Source: Veillonellaceae bacterium DNF00626
Lineage (GTDB): Bacteria > Bacillota > Negativicutes > Veillonellales > Dialisteraceae
DNA: 34,808 nucleotides
Assembly: GCA_001553355.1 (NCBI GenBank)
Contig: KQ960862.1
Coordinates: 1 to 34,808, forward strand
Direction of reading: 5' to 3'
The notes beneath the pieces are model-generated. The model did not search any database and was not told the origin of the DNA. It saw only the letters and a list, made by a program, of their open reading frames with translations. This document shows, piece by piece, positions 1 through 8,421 of this stretch. The position numbers and the translations under genes were made by a program. Position 1 is the stretch's first letter; every line of letters begins with the position of its first letter.

Positions 1-93
1 AAATATTGTGTCCAGTTTTATGGGTACACATCATTAGTGGGTATCCGTTTTTTGTTGGAATAATATCTATTTTTTATACAAATGAAAAATAAA

Positions 94-133
94 AACGCAG
101 GGAACGGTATCATAACCGAGTTCCTCTGCGTTT
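94..133 (-). terminator. Rho-independent terminator of the aldehyde dehydrogenase gene
   Basis: An inverted repeat pairs AACGCAG-GGAAC with GTTCC-TCTGCGTT around a 14-nt loop. Read on the minus strand it is followed by a T-rich run (TTTTTATTTTTC). It lies just after the aldehyde dehydrogenase stop codon. The plus strand also has a short T tail, so it may work in both directions. Confidence 0.8.
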
Positions 134-142
134 TGTCTGTCC

Positions 143-1558
143 TTAATCATCAAAGAGAGCTTTTTGTTGGGTAAATTCGATCATGCCGTAGATACCGCCT
201 TCTCTTCCGATGCCGCTCTTTTTGTATCCGCCGAAAGGCGCAGCCGTATCTCTTGGGCTGTCGTTGATGTAGACATTACCGGCGGCAATGCGTTTAGCGA
301 TGCGGATAGCGCTTTCTTTGTCAGGCCCGTAGACGCCTGCATTGAGTCCGTAAGCTGTGTCATTGGCAATTTGAATGGCGTCTTCTTCATCTTTGTACGT
401 TATGACGCAAAGAACGGGGCCGAATATTTCATCTTTGGCAATGTCCATATCATTTTTCACATCGCTGAAAATGACAGGGGAAATATAGTAGCCTGTTGTC
501 GGTTCTTCCGGAATATGTCCGACTAAAAGATGAGCACCTTCTTTGATGCCTTTTTCGATGTATGATTTTATTTTGTTAAATTGTTGTTTTGAGGATACCG
601 GTCCTAATTTGGTGTGACTGTCATTCGGGTCACCGGTCGTATATTCTTCTGCTATTTTTATTAACTTCTTTTCAATGATGTCTTTTTCACTCTCCGGAAT
701 TAATAGGCGAGAAAAGGCGGTACAAGTTTGTCCGGAGTTAAGGAAAATAGAATTGAAACAGTTATGAATGGCTTTATCGTAGTCTGCTCCTTTAAGGATA
801 ACGTAGGGGGATTTTCCGCCCAGTTCAAGGCTGATTCGTTTGACGCTGTTTAAGGCTTGTTGACTTACGGTAATACCGCCGGTAGTAGATCCGGTGAAGG
901 AAATCATATCGATTAATGGATGAGCGGACATGGCATTGCCTACTTCGCCGCCACGACCGGTGATCATATTGAATACGCCTTGCGGGAAGCCGGCTTTTTC
1001 AAAGGCTTCTGCCATCCAATAAGCGGATAAGGGAGTATGCTGACTTGGTTTCAGTATGACCGTATTTCCCATGAGCATGGCAGGAACAATTTTTTGGATC
1101 ACTTGACCTAAGGGATAATTCCAAGGCGTGATACAGCCGATAACACCTACCGGTTCACGATATACAGTGGAGTGTTCCATTTTTTCTACGAGTGGAACAG
1201 AGGGGGCTAAATCAATATACGATTGAGTCCGTGTGTATTGATAGTCCACTTGTGCATTTTTGGTAAATGTTCGAGGTGATCCCAATTCTTTGATAGTGAT
1301 ATCAATAAGATCCTCTTCTTGTGATTGGAATATTTGTAAAAATTTTTTCATGTAGGAGATGCGTTCTGATAAAGGTAACGCTGACCATTTTGGCAAAGCC
1401 GCATGAGCTGCATGAGCTGCTTTGTCTACCTCTTCAGCACCGCAAGCCGGTACTTGCGCAAAAATAACTCGTGTAGCAGGATTTTCTACATTAATGAAAT
1501 CATCGGAATTGGCGGATATCCATTGTCCGTTGATGAAAATTTTTTTGAAGTCCATCAT
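143..1558 (-). CDS. NAD(P)-dependent aldehyde dehydrogenase family protein
   Basis: This cytosolic enzyme probably oxidises an aldehyde to the acid with NAD(P)+; the substrate cannot be told from sequence. The protein is about 471 residues, normal for the ALDH superfamily. It shows the Rossmann segment ITPWNYPLGQ, the cofactor-binding run ILKPSQHTP, the glycine motif FTGSTTGG, the general-base motif LELGGKSP (Glu) and the nucleophile motif NSGQTC (Cys). The C-terminal EIFGPVL and PFGGYKKSGIGREGG motifs are also present, so the catalytic set is intact. The reading frame extends further upstream to a TTG, but a good Shine-Dalgarno (GGGAGG, 1563-1568) sits 4-7 nt before two adjacent ATGs (1558 and 1555), so the start is placed there. 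It is a monocistronic gene, divergent from the Tudor-repeat gene, with its own terminator. Family is certain, substrate unknown. Confidence 0.93.
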   Translation of the reverse strand: MMDFKKIFINGQWISANSDDFINVENPATRVIFAQVPACGAEEVDKAAHAAHAALPKWSALPLSERISYMKKFLQIFQSQEEDLIDITIKELGSPRTFTKNAQVDYQYTRTQSYIDLAPSVPLVEKMEHSTVYREPVGVIGCITPWNYPLGQVIQKIVPAMLMGNTVILKPSQHTPLSAYWMAEAFEKAGFPQGVFNMITGRGGEVGNAMSAHPLIDMISFTGSTTGGITVSQQALNSVKRISLELGGKSPYVILKGADYDKAIHNCFNSIFLNSGQTCTAFSRLLIPESEKDIIEKKLIKIAEEYTTGDPNDSHTKLGPVSSKQQFNKIKSYIEKGIKEGAHLLVGHIPEEPTTGYYISPVIFSDVKNDMDIAKDEIFGPVLCVITYKDEEDAIQIANDTAYGLNAGVYGPDKESAIRIAKRIAAGNVYINDSPRDTAAPFGGYKKSGIGREGGIYGMIEFTQQKALFDD

Positions 1559-1821
1559 AAAACCTCCCTTGTCTTTCTTGCTTATAGTATAATACAATCT
1601 ATATAAATAAAGTAGGAATTTAAGGCAAGATATATTTTATAGGGAGATAAAAATTTTGAGAGAGGTAATACGTTTTTTATTTATTTGATGGATTGCTTTT
1701 TATGTTTATATCGTTTGTCTTTGCGATGTAATTCTTAAGATGAATGCTGAAAGAATTTATACTAATGTTCTTGACACGATTGAATGAAAAAAGAATCTCG
1801 AAAAGGAAGGGTGTTTTGTAG

Positions 1822-1827
1822 TATAAT
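1822..1827 (+). promoter_or_regulatory. Candidate -10 element for the Tudor-repeat gene
   Basis: A perfect TATAAT lies 33 nt before the ATG at 1861. No convincing -35 is found at 16-18 nt spacing. A TTGACA at 1771 is too far upstream to pair with it. The rest of the 1559-1860 intergenic stretch is AT-rich, and I see nothing else in it. Confidence 0.4.
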
Positions 1828-1860
1828 AAACGGAAGATATTTTGATGATGTGAGGATATT

Positions 1861-2694
1861 ATGGATAGAGAAAAAAAGACAGGCAGGAAACCGATGGGGC
1901 ATCGTAAGGATTCTCTGAAATCGGGGAAATATGCGCGAAAACCTTTTGATCGTTCACAAAGGGAGAGGAGGCCTCTTACGGTAGGGGCTACTTATCGTCA
2001 TAGGGAATTTGGGAATGGAATTGTGAAAGAATTGACGGATGAAAAAATAGTTGTTCTCTTTGGTGATGAGGAAAAGGTTTTTCCACGAAAAAAATCTTTG
2101 GATGTGAATGGGAAAAGGGATCATTCTATAAATGTGAAAAAACCATCAGGATCTGTTTTTACGTTCAAAGGGTCAAGAGAAAAACTTTTGGCAACGTCTG
2201 TCAAACCACTTAAGAAAGAAGCAAAAATAGGTTTGCATGTGGAAGATAAATTGTTGGGACCCGGCGTAGTGAGTAAAATTACCGAGCGGGGAACGTATAT
2301 TACTTATGAAAGAACAGGGGAGCATGTATTGTATCCGTATGGATTGACGGCGGAACTTTGGAAGAGTGCTTTTCCGGAAGAGCAAAAAAAGAAGGAACCG
2401 TTCGTACGGCCAAAGGGAAAAGCTCGGGTGTATAAAGTGCCGGAATCTCCGGAATCGGTGGTTACGAGAAATAAAGTACACCGTGATGAGGTAGTGACTC
2501 ATACCGGACGTATGCAAGTGATACATCATATAGAAGTGTCGGTGGGTACGAAAGTATTTCATGGATTATATGGCAGTGGAGTTATTAAGGAAATCACCAA
2601 AGGAAATTTTCTGGTGGACTTTTCGGGAGTGGAAAAAATATTTCCCTATCCTGCGTCTATTTCCGGTGGTGAATTAATTATCAGCGAAGAATAA
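1861..2694 (+). CDS. Basic protein with three Tudor-like (PcrA/UvrD C-terminal type) repeats
   Basis: I do not know a named protein with this architecture. The 277-residue product has a very basic N-terminus (residues 1-39, rich in Lys/Arg), then three copies of a module of about 40 residues: 41-80 (VGATYRHREFGNGIVKEL), 123-162 (IGLHVEDKLLGPGVVSKI) and 228-267 (VGTKVFHGLYGSGVIKEI). Each has the pattern G-x-x-V/Y-x-H/D-x-x-x-G-x-G-x-V, followed by a short beta stretch ending in V-x-F-x-x-x-E-K-x-F-P. This resembles the SH3-like Tudor domain at the C-terminus of PcrA/UvrD helicases, which binds RNA polymerase. The basic linkers suggest nucleic-acid contact; that is inference. There is no signal peptide or membrane segment. 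The SD is GAGG at 1852-1855. It is transcribed alone, with a terminator just downstream. Confidence 0.85.
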   Translation: MDREKKTGRKPMGHRKDSLKSGKYARKPFDRSQRERRPLTVGATYRHREFGNGIVKELTDEKIVVLFGDEEKVFPRKKSLDVNGKRDHSINVKKPSGSVFTFKGSREKLLATSVKPLKKEAKIGLHVEDKLLGPGVVSKITERGTYITYERTGEHVLYPYGLTAELWKSAFPEEQKKKEPFVRPKGKARVYKVPESPESVVTRNKVHRDEVVTHTGRMQVIHHIEVSVGTKVFHGLYGSGVIKEITKGNFLVDFSGVEKIFPYPASISGGELIISEE

Positions 2695-2709
2695 GCATAG
2701 AAATTGAGG

Positions 2710-2737
2710 AACTCTTTTCAACTTGGAAAGAGTTTTT
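2710..2737 (+). terminator. Rho-independent terminator after the Tudor-repeat gene
   Basis: AACTCTTT (2710-2717) pairs with AAAGAGTT (2727-2734) and is followed by a short T run. It separates the Tudor-repeat gene from polA. Confidence 0.75.
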
Positions 2738-2794
2738 ATGTGGCTTGAAACGAATGGCTTAGCAAGGGCAAAATATATGAGAGGATATCAAGTA

Positions 2795-2803
2795 TGATAT
2801 AAT
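2795..2803 (+). promoter_or_regulatory. Extended -10 promoter for polA
   Basis: TGATATAAT is a perfect extended -10 (TGn plus TATAAT). The -35 region is poor, as expected for this promoter class. The predicted transcript start is near 2810, giving a 5' leader of about 50 nt before polA. Confidence 0.6.
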
Positions 2804-2860
2804 TTAAATGATGAAATGATGGAATAAAATCGGTGAATAAAAGAAATAGAAGGAGTTTTT

Positions 2861-5437
2861 ATGGAACGAAAGTTAGTCATTATTGATGGAAGTTCTCTCT
2901 TGTATCGAGCCTTTTATGCATTGCCCTTATTGGATTATAATGGGATCCCCACTAATGCGGTGACGGGATTTTTGAATATGCTTTATGACATTTATAGAAA
3001 TTTTAATCCTCAGTATGTAGCTGTTTCTTTTGATAAAAGCAAGCATACGTTTCGTTCGGAGATGTATAAAGATTATAAAGCGACAAGAAAACCGGCGCCT
3101 GACGAATTGGTACCGCAATTTGATTTAATTCGCGAAGCGTTGCGAGTGCTTGGTGCGGCGGTGTATGAGATGGAAGGGTACGAAGGTGATGACATTTTAG
3201 GCACGCTGGCAGCTCGATATGAAAAGGAATTACCGGTATTTATTGTCACCGGTGATCGTGATGCACTTCAATTGGCGACAGAGGACACTACGGTATATTT
3301 GATGAAACGCGGTGTTACTCAAATGGCAGAAATGACTCCATCGGAAATTTATGATACGTATGGAATTACCCCGGCACAAGTGATTGACATGAAAGCACTT
3401 ATGGGAGACAGTTCTGATAATATTCCCGGCGTTCCCGGTGTAGGTGAAAAGACAGCGGTGAAACTTTTGTCACAATATCCTACCTTGGATGAAGTATATG
3501 CTCATGTGGATGACATCAAGGGCGCATTAGGGAAAAAATTGAAAGAAAATAAAGAGTTGGCGTATTTGTCATATCAATTAGCAACCATAAAAAAAGATGT
3601 ACCTATCGAAACGAGTTTACATGAAATGGATCGGCCGGTACATTATGATGAAATGGAAACATTTTTTCTTCATTTAGGCTTGAAAAGAATAGCTAATAAA
3701 TATGATGAATTGAGTCGTTTTAAAACGCTGGCTAAGGAGAAAAAGGAAGAAACGAAAGCCGAATCATGGTGCATCCGACCTTTTGAGGCATTGGAAGATA
3801 AAGAGGATGATATTTTATCCTTATCTCTTACCGTTAGTGGAACAGCGCCGTTTTATCATATAGAATCTTTAATGATTGGTTGTGATGGTTGTGCGTACCA
3901 AGTGCCTGAAGAGTGCTATGAAGAAGCAGCCAAACGCCTTCAAAAGGCAAAAGCGGTCATAGTGGTTGATAGTAAACTGATTTATGAAACAAATTTTCCG
4001 AGCGATCATATTTCCTTTTTTGATATCACTTTAGCGACCTATCTCATTGAGTCTTCGCGTACGCAATATCCGTTGTCGTACATGGCGGAGGTTTTTGGCG
4101 TAACGCATATTTATCCGGAAAATTTGGATACAGACGAAGAAAGATTGGCTTGTATTTGTCAATTTTTGGCTCATTTGTATGCGCCGGCTAAAGAACGCAT
4201 GGAAAAGGAAGGTGTGTTGTCATTGTTTGAAACGGTGGAGCAGCCTTTGGTTCCCGTGCTTGCACGGATGGAAATAGCCGGGATTAAAACCGATGAAAAA
4301 GAATGGTCATGTGTGCAAAAGGATATGAAAGAAAGAGAAAATTCTATTGCCAAAGAAATATATGAAATGGTCGGCGAAGAGTTTAATATTAATTCACCGA
4401 AACAGTTGAGTTATATACTTTTTGAAAAAATGGGCATGCCGGTAGGTAAAAAAACGAGGAATGGCTATTCTACGGCGGCAGACGTCTTGGAAACTTTGGC
4501 GGAGCATTATCCGGTGGTGAAAAAAATTTTGGCGTATCGTACATTGTCAAAATTGAATTCCACATATTTAGAGGCGTTACCTTTATTGATACGGAAAAAT
4601 ACAGGACGTATTCATACATCTTTTAATCAAACAGTCACGGCTACCGGACGATTGTCCAGTTCCGATCCGAATTTACAAAATATCCCCGTACGTACGGAAG
4701 AAGGGAAAAAAATTCGTTCACTTTTTGTCCCCGGTGATGGGTATGACTGTTTTATTTCGGCGGATTACTCTCAAGTGGAATTGCGTGTTTTGGCACATAT
4801 GTCCGGCGATGAAAGTTTGATCAAAGCCTTTTTGAATAAAGAAGATATTCATCGCAGAACGGCGGCAGAAATATTAGGGAAATCTTTTGACGAGGTAACG
4901 GCAGAAGAAAGATCTCATGCGAAAGCGGTCAATTTCGGTATTATTTATGGAATTAGCAGTTTCGGTTTGGCAAGACAGCTGAATATTTCCGGAGAAGCGG
5001 CAGGCGATTATATTAAGAAATATTTGGAACGGTATCCGCATATTCACGAATTTATGGAAAAAATGGTGGAAGACGCGAAAGAAACAGGACGCGCGGTGAC
5101 ACTCTTTGGGAGATATCGGGCGTTGTCGGATATCAGAAGTTCTAATTATAATCGTCGGTCTTTTGCGGAACGGACAGCGATGAATACGCCTATTCAAGGT
5201 ACGGCGGCGGATATTATGAAAATGGCGATGATTGCAGTGGATAAAAAAATGCAAGAAGGGCATTATCAAAGCCGTGTATTGCTTCAAGTACATGACGAAT
5301 TAGTGGTGGAAGCTACCAATGATGAAAAAGAAGCGATAAAGAGATTGTTGAAAGAAACCATGGAATCCGTAGTCAAACTTCGCGTACCTCTTATTGTAGA
5401 CGTGAACGAAGGGAAAAATTGGGCTGAAACGAAATGA
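2861..5437 (+). CDS. polA: DNA polymerase I
   Basis: DNA polymerase I fills gaps and removes RNA primers during replication and repair. The 858-residue protein has an N-terminal 5'-3' exonuclease (about 1-290: DGSSLLYRAFYAL, GYEGDDILGT, and the helix-hairpin-helix run DNIPGVPGVGEKTA). A degenerate 3'-5' exonuclease-like domain follows (about 295-440), then the polymerase domain. Motif A is DYSQVELRVLAH (Asp635), motif B is RSHAKAVNFGIIYG and motif C is LLQVHDELVVE (Asp812, Glu813). In the middle domain the first acidic pair (DxE) of a proofreading site is not visible, so proofreading is probably absent, as in Bacillus and Thermus enzymes. The SD AGAAGGAG at 2848-2855 supports the ATG at 2861. 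It heads a run of close plus-strand genes. Many Firmicutes have mutM between polA and coaE; here they are 19 nt apart. Confidence 0.98.
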   Translation: MERKLVIIDGSSLLYRAFYALPLLDYNGIPTNAVTGFLNMLYDIYRNFNPQYVAVSFDKSKHTFRSEMYKDYKATRKPAPDELVPQFDLIREALRVLGAAVYEMEGYEGDDILGTLAARYEKELPVFIVTGDRDALQLATEDTTVYLMKRGVTQMAEMTPSEIYDTYGITPAQVIDMKALMGDSSDNIPGVPGVGEKTAVKLLSQYPTLDEVYAHVDDIKGALGKKLKENKELAYLSYQLATIKKDVPIETSLHEMDRPVHYDEMETFFLHLGLKRIANKYDELSRFKTLAKEKKEETKAESWCIRPFEALEDKEDDILSLSLTVSGTAPFYHIESLMIGCDGCAYQVPEECYEEAAKRLQKAKAVIVVDSKLIYETNFPSDHISFFDITLATYLIESSRTQYPLSYMAEVFGVTHIYPENLDTDEERLACICQFLAHLYAPAKERMEKEGVLSLFETVEQPLVPVLARMEIAGIKTDEKEWSCVQKDMKERENSIAKEIYEMVGEEFNINSPKQLSYILFEKMGMPVGKKTRNGYSTAADVLETLAEHYPVVKKILAYRTLSKLNSTYLEALPLLIRKNTGRIHTSFNQTVTATGRLSSSDPNLQNIPVRTEEGKKIRSLFVPGDGYDCFISADYSQVELRVLAHMSGDESLIKAFLNKEDIHRRTAAEILGKSFDEVTAEERSHAKAVNFGIIYGISSFGLARQLNISGEAAGDYIKKYLERYPHIHEFMEKMVEDAKETGRAVTLFGRYRALSDIRSSNYNRRSFAERTAMNTPIQGTAADIMKMAMIAVDKKMQEGHYQSRVLLQVHDELVVEATNDEKEAIKRLLKETMESVVKLRVPLIVDVNEGKNWAETK

Positions 5438-5456
5438 GAATGAAGTCAGGTGACAT

Positions 5457-6062
5457 ATGTATAGAATAGGGTTAACCGGTGGTGTCGGGTGCGGCAAAAG
5501 TACAGTGTCCGCTTATATGCATCAGTTAGGCTTACCGGTTATTGACGCTGATGCGTTGGCGCAAGAAGCTGTTTGTCCCGGAAGTTTTGCTATAAAAGAA
5601 ATACAGAGAAAATTCGGGAATGATGTGATTTGTCAAGATGGATCTCTTTATCGAGAAAAAATGGCGCAAATTGTTTTTCATGATGAAGAAAAGAGAGAGT
5701 TATTAAATAGCATCATTCATCCTTATATTTGGCAACGCACGAGCGATATATTATATCATTATCAGCAAGAAGGGAAGACCATTGTTGTGTTGGATAGTCC
5801 GCTCCTTTTAGAAAATGGAGGACAATTGCGTGTGGAATCTGTTTGGGTGGTTGTATTGCCCAAAGAGGAACAAATTCGGCGTGTCATGGAAAGAAATCAT
5901 TGGAGTCGAGATGAAGTATTAGCTCGTATGGAAAGGCAAATGAGTACAGAAGATAAAATACGATATGCCGATGTCATTATAGATAACAGCGGTACGTTGG
6001 AAGAAACGTATCATCAAATTGATCAGGCATTGCAAAAGATTCCGGGGTTTATTACGCATTGA
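5457..6062 (+). CDS. coaE: Dephospho-CoA kinase
   Basis: CoaE performs the last step of coenzyme A synthesis, the ATP-dependent phosphorylation of the 3'-hydroxyl of dephospho-CoA. The 201-residue size is typical. The P-loop GLTGGVGCGKST (residues 5-16) is at the N-terminus. The family run VIDADALAQEAV follows, and later VLDSPLLLENG and the arginine-rich lid region (RVMERNHWSRDEVLAR) are clear. The start ATG is preceded by AGGTGA. It lies 19 nt after polA, and the lytic transglycosylase follows within 15 nt, so these genes are probably cotranscribed. Confidence 0.97.
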   Translation: MYRIGLTGGVGCGKSTVSAYMHQLGLPVIDADALAQEAVCPGSFAIKEIQRKFGNDVICQDGSLYREKMAQIVFHDEEKRELLNSIIHPYIWQRTSDILYHYQQEGKTIVVLDSPLLLENGGQLRVESVWVVVLPKEEQIRRVMERNHWSRDEVLARMERQMSTEDKIRYADVIIDNSGTLEETYHQIDQALQKIPGFITH

Positions 6063-6076
6063 AAGGAAGAACCGGT

Positions 6077-6667
6077 ATGAGAAGAATACGCCAAAGAAAA
6101 GAATTTCATGTATCTCACAAAAAGCAGGGATGCAAAGTTTTCATATGGCTGCTATTTATTGAAATATGTCTCTTCGGGTGGGTAAATCACTTAACGATAG
6201 TACAAAGGCCGACAGCTCATATACAACAATTTATCAATGAAAGTGCAGCGCGGGAAGATATTTCGCCTTTGTTTATTGAAGCGGTCATATTAACAGAAAG
6301 CAAATTTGACGAAAAAGCTCGCTCTCATGTGGGTGCTGTGGGTATGATGCAACTGATGCCCGAAACGGCAGCGTGGATTTCTGAACAAAGCGGCATTTTG
6401 TCCGATCATTTAGAAGAGCCGAAGGAAAATATTTCTTTAGGGGCTTGGTATTTGAATTTTTTACTAAAGAAATATCATAATAACGAAGTGTTGGCATTGG
6501 CGGCTTATAATGCCGGTAGAGGACATGTGGACGGTTGGATAGAAGATTATGGCTGGAAAGAAGATTTTTCACGGATAGATGAAATTCCGTTTCCCGAGAC
6601 ACGGGAGTTTGTGAGATCGGTGGTTACCGCCAGAGATCGCTTAGAAGAGGAGGAAAAACATGAGTGA
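6077..6667 (+). CDS. Membrane-anchored lytic transglycosylase (SLT domain)
   Basis: This enzyme probably cleaves peptidoglycan glycan strands, forming 1,6-anhydro ends. The 196-residue protein starts with a basic cytosolic stretch, then one membrane segment at about 21-38, which looks like an uncleaved anchor. The Slt70-type catalytic domain covers about 48-185. The catalytic Glu is in ILTESKF (Glu74), followed by the signatures GAVGMMQLMPETA and LAAYNAGRG. The frame opens at a TTG (6059) overlapping coaE, but the ATG at 6077 has an SD (AGGAAG, 6064-6069) at better spacing, so it is preferred. The stop overlaps the next gene's start by 8 nt (ATGAGTGA), implying translational coupling. Confidence 0.93.
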   Translation: MRRIRQRKEFHVSHKKQGCKVFIWLLFIEICLFGWVNHLTIVQRPTAHIQQFINESAAREDISPLFIEAVILTESKFDEKARSHVGAVGMMQLMPETAAWISEQSGILSDHLEEPKENISLGAWYLNFLLKKYHNNEVLALAAYNAGRGHVDGWIEDYGWKEDFSRIDEIPFPETREFVRSVVTARDRLEEEEKHE

Positions 6668-7358
6668 TAATAAGTTGGCGGAAGAACGTGAACAGAGAAG
6701 GAATGCTTTTTTGGCATGGGATATAGAGAATGAATTGCCTCTTGACATCGGAGAATATCATTTAGAACGTATTGATAAACAGGAAGAGCGTATTTATAAA
6801 GCCTTCGGATGGACATCATTGAAAAACGGTTGGCAAGTGCGTGCTATATTTGACGAAGAAACCATGGATTATATGATTAAAATGGATTTGAATTTGGTTG
6901 TTTTGACGGAAATAGAAGTAATTACCGGAGATTTTGAAACGTTCAAAGATTTTGTGAAACGATGGACTGTGAAAGCCATAAAAAAAGAATTATTGCAGCG
7001 TAAGGATTTATCGGTATTAGTTAAAGGGCATGCATTCACGCAATGGGATTATAGCCATGCCTTGCCGGAAAAAATAGGGCATTTTACTCGGGTGATTGAA
7101 CCGGTAAACCCGTTGCAAGGATTGAACGGTTCGTATATCATAGCTACTTATGAATGTAGGGAAAAAGAATTAGGGGCGCTATTTTTTTATAATGTGTATC
7201 GTGATGAATATTACGGTGAATTTCGTGCCGGCGGTATTCCTATTATTATTCATACTTATGACGCAAAAGACGTAAAGAAATTTGATATGATTCTTACAAA
7301 ATATCTTGAAAAGGATTTGCAAAATCTTTATGACCATCCGGTGATGGAAGATGAATAG
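6660..7358 (+). CDS. Conserved-looking cytosolic protein of unknown function
   Basis: I do not recognise this 232-residue protein. It is acidic and soluble, with no signal peptide or membrane segment. It reads as a mixed alpha/beta protein with regular hydrophobic strands (WQVRAIFDEETMDYMIKM, NLVVLTEIEVI) and a C-terminal region rich in aromatic residues (ALFFYNVYRDEYYGEF). A strong SD (GAGGAGG, about 6646-6653) lies inside the end of the lytic transglycosylase gene. Its ATG overlaps that gene's TGA, so the two products are probably made together. This hints at a role linked to the envelope enzyme, but no function can be assigned. Confidence 0.85.
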   Translation: MSDNKLAEEREQRRNAFLAWDIENELPLDIGEYHLERIDKQEERIYKAFGWTSLKNGWQVRAIFDEETMDYMIKMDLNLVVLTEIEVITGDFETFKDFVKRWTVKAIKKELLQRKDLSVLVKGHAFTQWDYSHALPEKIGHFTRVIEPVNPLQGLNGSYIIATYECREKELGALFFYNVYRDEYYGEFRAGGIPIIIHTYDAKDVKKFDMILTKYLEKDLQNLYDHPVMEDE

Positions 7359-7461
7359 GAAGTAAAGGGCTTTATATATTTTTTTTACGTATTAAACTAA
7401 TAAGCGGTCAATGCGTTTTATGGTATTGAAAAAATAAGTGATAAATGGAAGGGTGATACGG

Positions 7462-8421
7462 ATGATTTCTATTGTGACTCCGGTATATAACGAAGAAGAG
7501 AATGTCGTATTTTTCCATGATGAAGTGACGAAAGTCATGGAAAAATTGGATATGGATTATGAATTGCTTTACGTCAATGATGGGTCTACGGATGATACGA
7601 ATCGACTTATTCACGAATTAGCAAAGACTGATAAGCATGTCAGGGCAGTGACTTTTGCACGTAATTTTGGACATCAAATAGCCATTACATGCGGTATGGA
7701 TTTGGCGCGAGGTGCGGCGGTCATTACTATGGACGGTGATATGCAACATCCACCGGCTTTAATTCCTACTCTTATCAAAAAATGGGAGGAAGGATATGAT
7801 ATTGTTCAAACAGTCCGTACTTCCACCGAGGATTCAGGGTTTGTCAAAAAAATGACCTCTGCCGGTTTCTATGCGGTGATTAATTCCATTTCCAAAACGC
7901 CCGTGATTCCGGGCGGATCGGATTTCCGCCTGATTGATCGAAAGGCATTGCACATCTTTTTGAAATTTCGCGAGCATAGTCGCTTTATTCGTGGAATCAT
8001 CGGCGGGCTTGGATTTCGTCAAACGACCATTCAATTTGAAGCGCCTGCTCGTCATGCCGGAACATCTAAATTCTCCATGAGAAAGATGATTCATTTTGCG
8101 ATGGATGGTATTTTAACAAATTCTACTGTGCCGCTTCGCATCGCTTTTTATGTAGGCATACTATCAGGAATTATCGGAGTTTTACTTGTGTTCCATGTAA
8201 TCTATTGCTACTTGATGGAAGAAGTGGTACCCGGTTGGGCAACGATGACTATCTTGATTTCCCTTTTCGGATCAATGAACTTAATGGGTTTAGGTATTAT
8301 CGGTGAATACATCGGTCGCATCTACGAAGAATCGAAAAATCGTCCGTTATATTGGCTTTCCGATGATACAGGTGAACCGAAAAATATAGAAATAGATGAA
8401 ACGAGGTTTACCGATGTCTGA
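7462..8421 (+). CDS. GT2 family glycosyltransferase, GtrB/DPM1-like, with two C-terminal membrane helices
   Basis: This enzyme probably transfers a sugar from a nucleotide sugar to a polyprenyl phosphate on the cytosolic face of the membrane. The 319-residue protein begins with the GT-A signature ISIVTPVYNEEENV. It then shows LYVNDGSTDDT, the ARNFGHQIAIT run typical of polyprenyl-phosphate glycosyltransferases, and the metal-binding DGD at residues 91-93 followed by MQHPP. The acceptor-site region KFSMRKMIHFAMDGI is followed by two hydrophobic helices (about 229-290). The frame opens at a GTG (7438), but GGAAGG (7448-7453) is well spaced for the ATG at 7462. No clear promoter was found in the 103-nt gap upstream. 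Its TGA overlaps the RLP start by 8 nt. The sugar and acceptor are unknown. Confidence 0.92.
   Translation: MISIVTPVYNEEENVVFFHDEVTKVMEKLDMDYELLYVNDGSTDDTNRLIHELAKTDKHVRAVTFARNFGHQIAITCGMDLARGAAVITMDGDMQHPPALIPTLIKKWEEGYDIVQTVRTSTEDSGFVKKMTSAGFYAVINSISKTPVIPGGSDFRLIDRKALHIFLKFREHSRFIRGIIGGLGFRQTTIQFEAPARHAGTSKFSMRKMIHFAMDGILTNSTVPLRIAFYVGILSGIIGVLLVFHVIYCYLMEEVVPGWATMTILISLFGSMNLMGLGIIGEYIGRIYEESKNRPLYWLSDDTGEPKNIEIDETRFTDV

Noticed and set aside
1771-1776. Perfect TTGACA upstream of the Tudor-repeat gene
   Set aside because: The sequence 17 nt downstream (AATCTC) is not a -10, and the real TATAAT is 45 nt away.
4874-5293. 139-codon antisense frame within polA
   Set aside because: The opposite strand is strongly conserved polymerase coding sequence; the antisense product is of odd composition (His/Ile/Phe/Arg-rich) with no ribosome site.
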